DNA of 64,000 nucleotides, taken from the NCBI GenBank assembly GCA_002151545.1, contig CP021237.1, positions 1,674,001 through 1,738,000 of the forward strand. Direction: 5' to 3'. Positions 62,060-64,000 of this stretch are shown in pieces. Source of the stretch: Sphingobacteriaceae bacterium GW460-11-11-14-LB5. Its GTDB lineage: Bacteria; Bacteroidota; Bacteroidia; Sphingobacteriales; Sphingobacteriaceae. A model generated the notes under the pieces. That model worked only from the letters and a program-made list of their open reading frames with translations, ran no database searches and was not told the origin of the DNA. Each line of letters begins with the position of its first letter. Positions within the stretch are counted from its first letter, which is position 1. Both the position numbers and the translations under genes were made by a program.

Positions 62060-63165
62060 GTGCATACCGTAAATTACTTTCTGTTGGTGTAAACCACAAT
62101 TATTACGAGGATAACCTTTGCGATGATTTTGGATTCATGCCTACCAGTGCCTCAATAGCTATCATGCGCAATCAGCGCTGGTTATTTAAAACATTTGGCT
62201 CGGGGTTTAGCGTGATTACAGAAATAGGCGCCGACTTAAAAAATAAGATCGATCTTTTAGATACCACGCTGCATTTTGGTATCAACTTAAATAATGCCGC
62301 CAAATTTTTAGCCGTTACACAATTAAATGAGATCGCACCGAATAAGGATTTTTTGAGTAATAAAAAGGTTTATTTTTCTAATAATGCGTTAAATCCCAAT
62401 CTCGAATACCAGATTATTGACAGCATTGTTGGCGACCTGATGAATCTGAACTTTACACTTCCACCTGTAAATACAGAAGTAACGCTAAGGGTAAACTCCC
62501 TAACTGAAAATAACCTAATAGTGGATTTCGACAGCGAGGGACTACCTGTTAACGGTCCTTATAAAATTAAGCTCAACGGCAATAAGGTTTTCGAAAAACC
62601 GATCAATTTTGGCAAGTTGCCCGATGGACTTTACCATATATCCATCAAAAATGCAGCCGATACCGGTAACGATTTGTTGAGTTATAAAATTTTTAAAAGC
62701 AACGAATTAAGTGCACAGTCTATTTTTGGTGTACTGGAAATTAAAATGCCTGCAAGCAATGCCGTAGTTACCGAAACCAGGTTTTTGATCAGTTTTTCAA
62801 GGAAATCAACCATCTGGAAATATTATATCATTAACCAGAGCGGTATCGATTTGGATGATTTTGATTTGTTTGTAAAAGATAAGAGTCAGGATGGTACACC
62901 AAGCGGAAATCCGGTTTATGCCAAATATACCTTTACCGGAAATCCGGTGCCTGCCAATGATCCCGACCCGATAAATAAAATTGCCGATGCCGATATACTG
63001 CTTTTTAAAAGCAATGTAAAGATCCCTTTTTTTCAAAAAGTAAAACTGGGTATAGAGCTGAGTAAAAAAGACACCGGCGCAGAGGTGGTACTAACCAGGA
63101 ATTTGCCCAATCCGGTACCCGAAAAGCAAGCAGGTGATGAGAGTAAAATATATGTATATGTTTAA
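62056..63165 (+). CDS. Unknown structural protein of the contractile injection system locus
   Basis: The 369-aa protein starts in the stop codon of the DUF4255 gene. The N-terminal 130 residues ('KLLSVGVNHNYYEDNLCDDF', 'AIMRNQRWLFKTFGSGFSVI') look like a separate domain; the rest is rich in beta strands and ends in 'ESKIYVYV'. There are no signal peptide, membrane segment or catalytic motif. It does not resemble a known tube, baseplate or spike protein that I can name. Position between the DUF4255 gene and the sheath gene suggests a conserved accessory or cap-associated part of a Bacteroidota-type injection system. Confidence 0.7.
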   Translation: MSAYRKLLSVGVNHNYYEDNLCDDFGFMPTSASIAIMRNQRWLFKTFGSGFSVITEIGADLKNKIDLLDTTLHFGINLNNAAKFLAVTQLNEIAPNKDFLSNKKVYFSNNALNPNLEYQIIDSIVGDLMNLNFTLPPVNTEVTLRVNSLTENNLIVDFDSEGLPVNGPYKIKLNGNKVFEKPINFGKLPDGLYHISIKNAADTGNDLLSYKIFKSNELSAQSIFGVLEIKMPASNAVVTETRFLISFSRKSTIWKYYIINQSGIDLDDFDLFVKDKSQDGTPSGNPVYAKYTFTGNPVPANDPDPINKIADADILLFKSNVKIPFFQKVKLGIELSKKDTGAEVVLTRNLPNPVPEKQAGDESKIYVYV

Positions 63166-63183
63166 AAAATAATTAATCATGAT

Positions 63184-64000
63184 ATGGCGCTAACATATAA
63201 ACATCCAGGGGTTTACGTTGAAGAGATTTCGACTATCCCGCCTTCTATTGCACAGGTAGATACGGCCATCCCCGGCTTTATCGGTTATACTGCAAAACGG
63301 GAAAAAAATGGTGTAGCCTTTGCTGCTAATACACCGGTACGCATTACCTCATTATTAGAGTTTGAGGTTTTCTTTGGTGGTGCCTTCCCTGAAGTACTCG
63401 AAGTAACCATCAATGAGCCCGAAAAAGGTAAATTGACACCAAAAATTGATGTAAGCGCCGCAACAACAGTTACGGGTGTTTCGGGCTATATTTTATACTA
63501 TCATGTAAAAATGTTTTACGAAAACGGCGGCGGTCCATGTTGGGTAATTTCTGCAGGTACGTACAATAGTACGCCGGCAATAACCAAGGCTGCTTTAAAA
63601 CTCGGTTTGCAGGCCTGCGAAAGGGAAGATGAAATTACCCTGCTGCTCATCCCCGAAATTACAGCATTAAGTTCTGCTGCTGATATTAAAGAATTAAACG
63701 ATGGCATGCTCGCACAGTGCGCCAAACTGCAAGATCGTTTTACCATTATAGATGCCCCACAGGTCAATTTATCAACAACCTATTCGGATGCCGATAAATT
63801 CAGGAACGACCTGGTAAGTGCCGATAACCTTAAATATGGCGCCGCATATTACCCGCAGGTACAAACTGGTGCAAGTTATGGCCGGGTAGCCAATGAAGAT
63901 ATTAAAATAGCGGCCGATAACCGAACAGGTGCCAATAATGGAATTTATAAAAAAGTTGGCTCTACTAAAAAAGCAATTACGAAGATTACCGATAAATCTG
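63184..64000 (+). CDS. Contractile tail sheath protein (partial, cut by window end)
   Basis: The open frame from ATG 63184 runs past base 64000 (272 complete codons visible). The start 'MALTYKHPGVYVEEISTIPP' is the classic sheath opening (typically 'PGVYVEE'), followed by 'IAQVDTAIPGFIGYTAKRE' and the sheath-type Rossmann-like section 'EDEITLLLIPEITALS', 'FTIIDAP' and 'KYGAAYYPQVQ'. It lies 18 bp after the preceding gene. In contractile systems the sheath surrounds the inner tube and drives it into the target membrane. Sheath C-terminal residues that interlock with neighbours lie beyond this window. Confidence 0.93.
   Translation, partial: MALTYKHPGVYVEEISTIPPSIAQVDTAIPGFIGYTAKREKNGVAFAANTPVRITSLLEFEVFFGGAFPEVLEVTINEPEKGKLTPKIDVSAATTVTGVSGYILYYHVKMFYENGGGPCWVISAGTYNSTPAITKAALKLGLQACEREDEITLLLIPEITALSSAADIKELNDGMLAQCAKLQDRFTIIDAPQVNLSTTYSDADKFRNDLVSADNLKYGAAYYPQVQTGASYGRVANEDIKIAADNRTGANNGIYKKVGSTKKAITKITDKS

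Overview
The window reads as a chromosome segment from a Bacteroidota bacterium, most likely Pedobacter or a close Sphingobacteriaceae relative. The evidence is SusC/SusD pairs, a one-protein hybrid two-component sensor, PorP/SprF with a type-B gliding CTD, promoters of the TTTG-N19-TAnnTTTG kind, few Shine-Dalgarno sequences, AT-rich spacers, and a PL8 lyase whose active-site residues fall at the numbers I recall for Pedobacter heparinus chondroitinase AC. No rRNA, tRNA, CRISPR array, insertion sequence or integrase was found.

Layout. 75-15761 (+) is a glycosaminoglycan utilisation locus: hybrid sensor/AraC regulator, sulfatase, chondroitin AC lyase (cslA-like), SusC, SusD with an unusual inserted domain, a third surface lipoprotein and a GH88 unsaturated glucuronyl hydrolase. 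A convergent beta-helix lipoprotein (15834-17051, -) follows. 17367-19247 is a gamma-glutamyltransferase-family protein. 19294-24910 (-) is a four-gene type IX secretion operon: three secreted modular surface proteins and a PorP/SprF partner. 25537-29524 (-) has a large Tat-exported protein that may be a LodA-like quinoprotein, an overlapping LodB/QhpG-like flavoprotein and a 44-codon peptide ORF. Divergent to it, 29963-33122 (+) has an M19-like metallohydrolase, an SGNH-like hydrolase and a small membrane protein. The two operons share a region with two similar dyads, each abutting a mirror-image promoter of identical geometry.

33809-39512 is an RND efflux operon (MFP, HAE1 pump, NodT-type outer membrane factor). 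A 1 kb gene-free stretch with palindromic repeats follows. 40515-48021 holds exported VOC and serine-hydrolase proteins, two DUF3606 proteins, a GT87-like membrane enzyme, DNA ligase D, a Dabb protein and two small conserved proteins. A siderophore-type TonB receptor (48238-50640, -) and the small-gene region both carry candidate iron-box sequences. 50800-61039 holds a DUF3095 protein with cyclase-like motifs, a PAS histidine kinase, an aldo/keto reductase, an aldose epimerase, a HAD protein, a Crp-like regulator, a PAP2 phosphatase, a small exported protein, and an overlapping pair combining an alkylglycerol-monooxygenase-like enzyme with a YhhN/TMEM86 family protein.

From 61451 to the right edge an extracellular contractile injection system locus begins (DUF4255/Pvc16-type protein, an unknown structural protein, and a tail sheath gene cut by the window end). 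The most interesting regions are this locus, the putative LodAB-like pair with its mirrored promoter region, and the SusD insertion.
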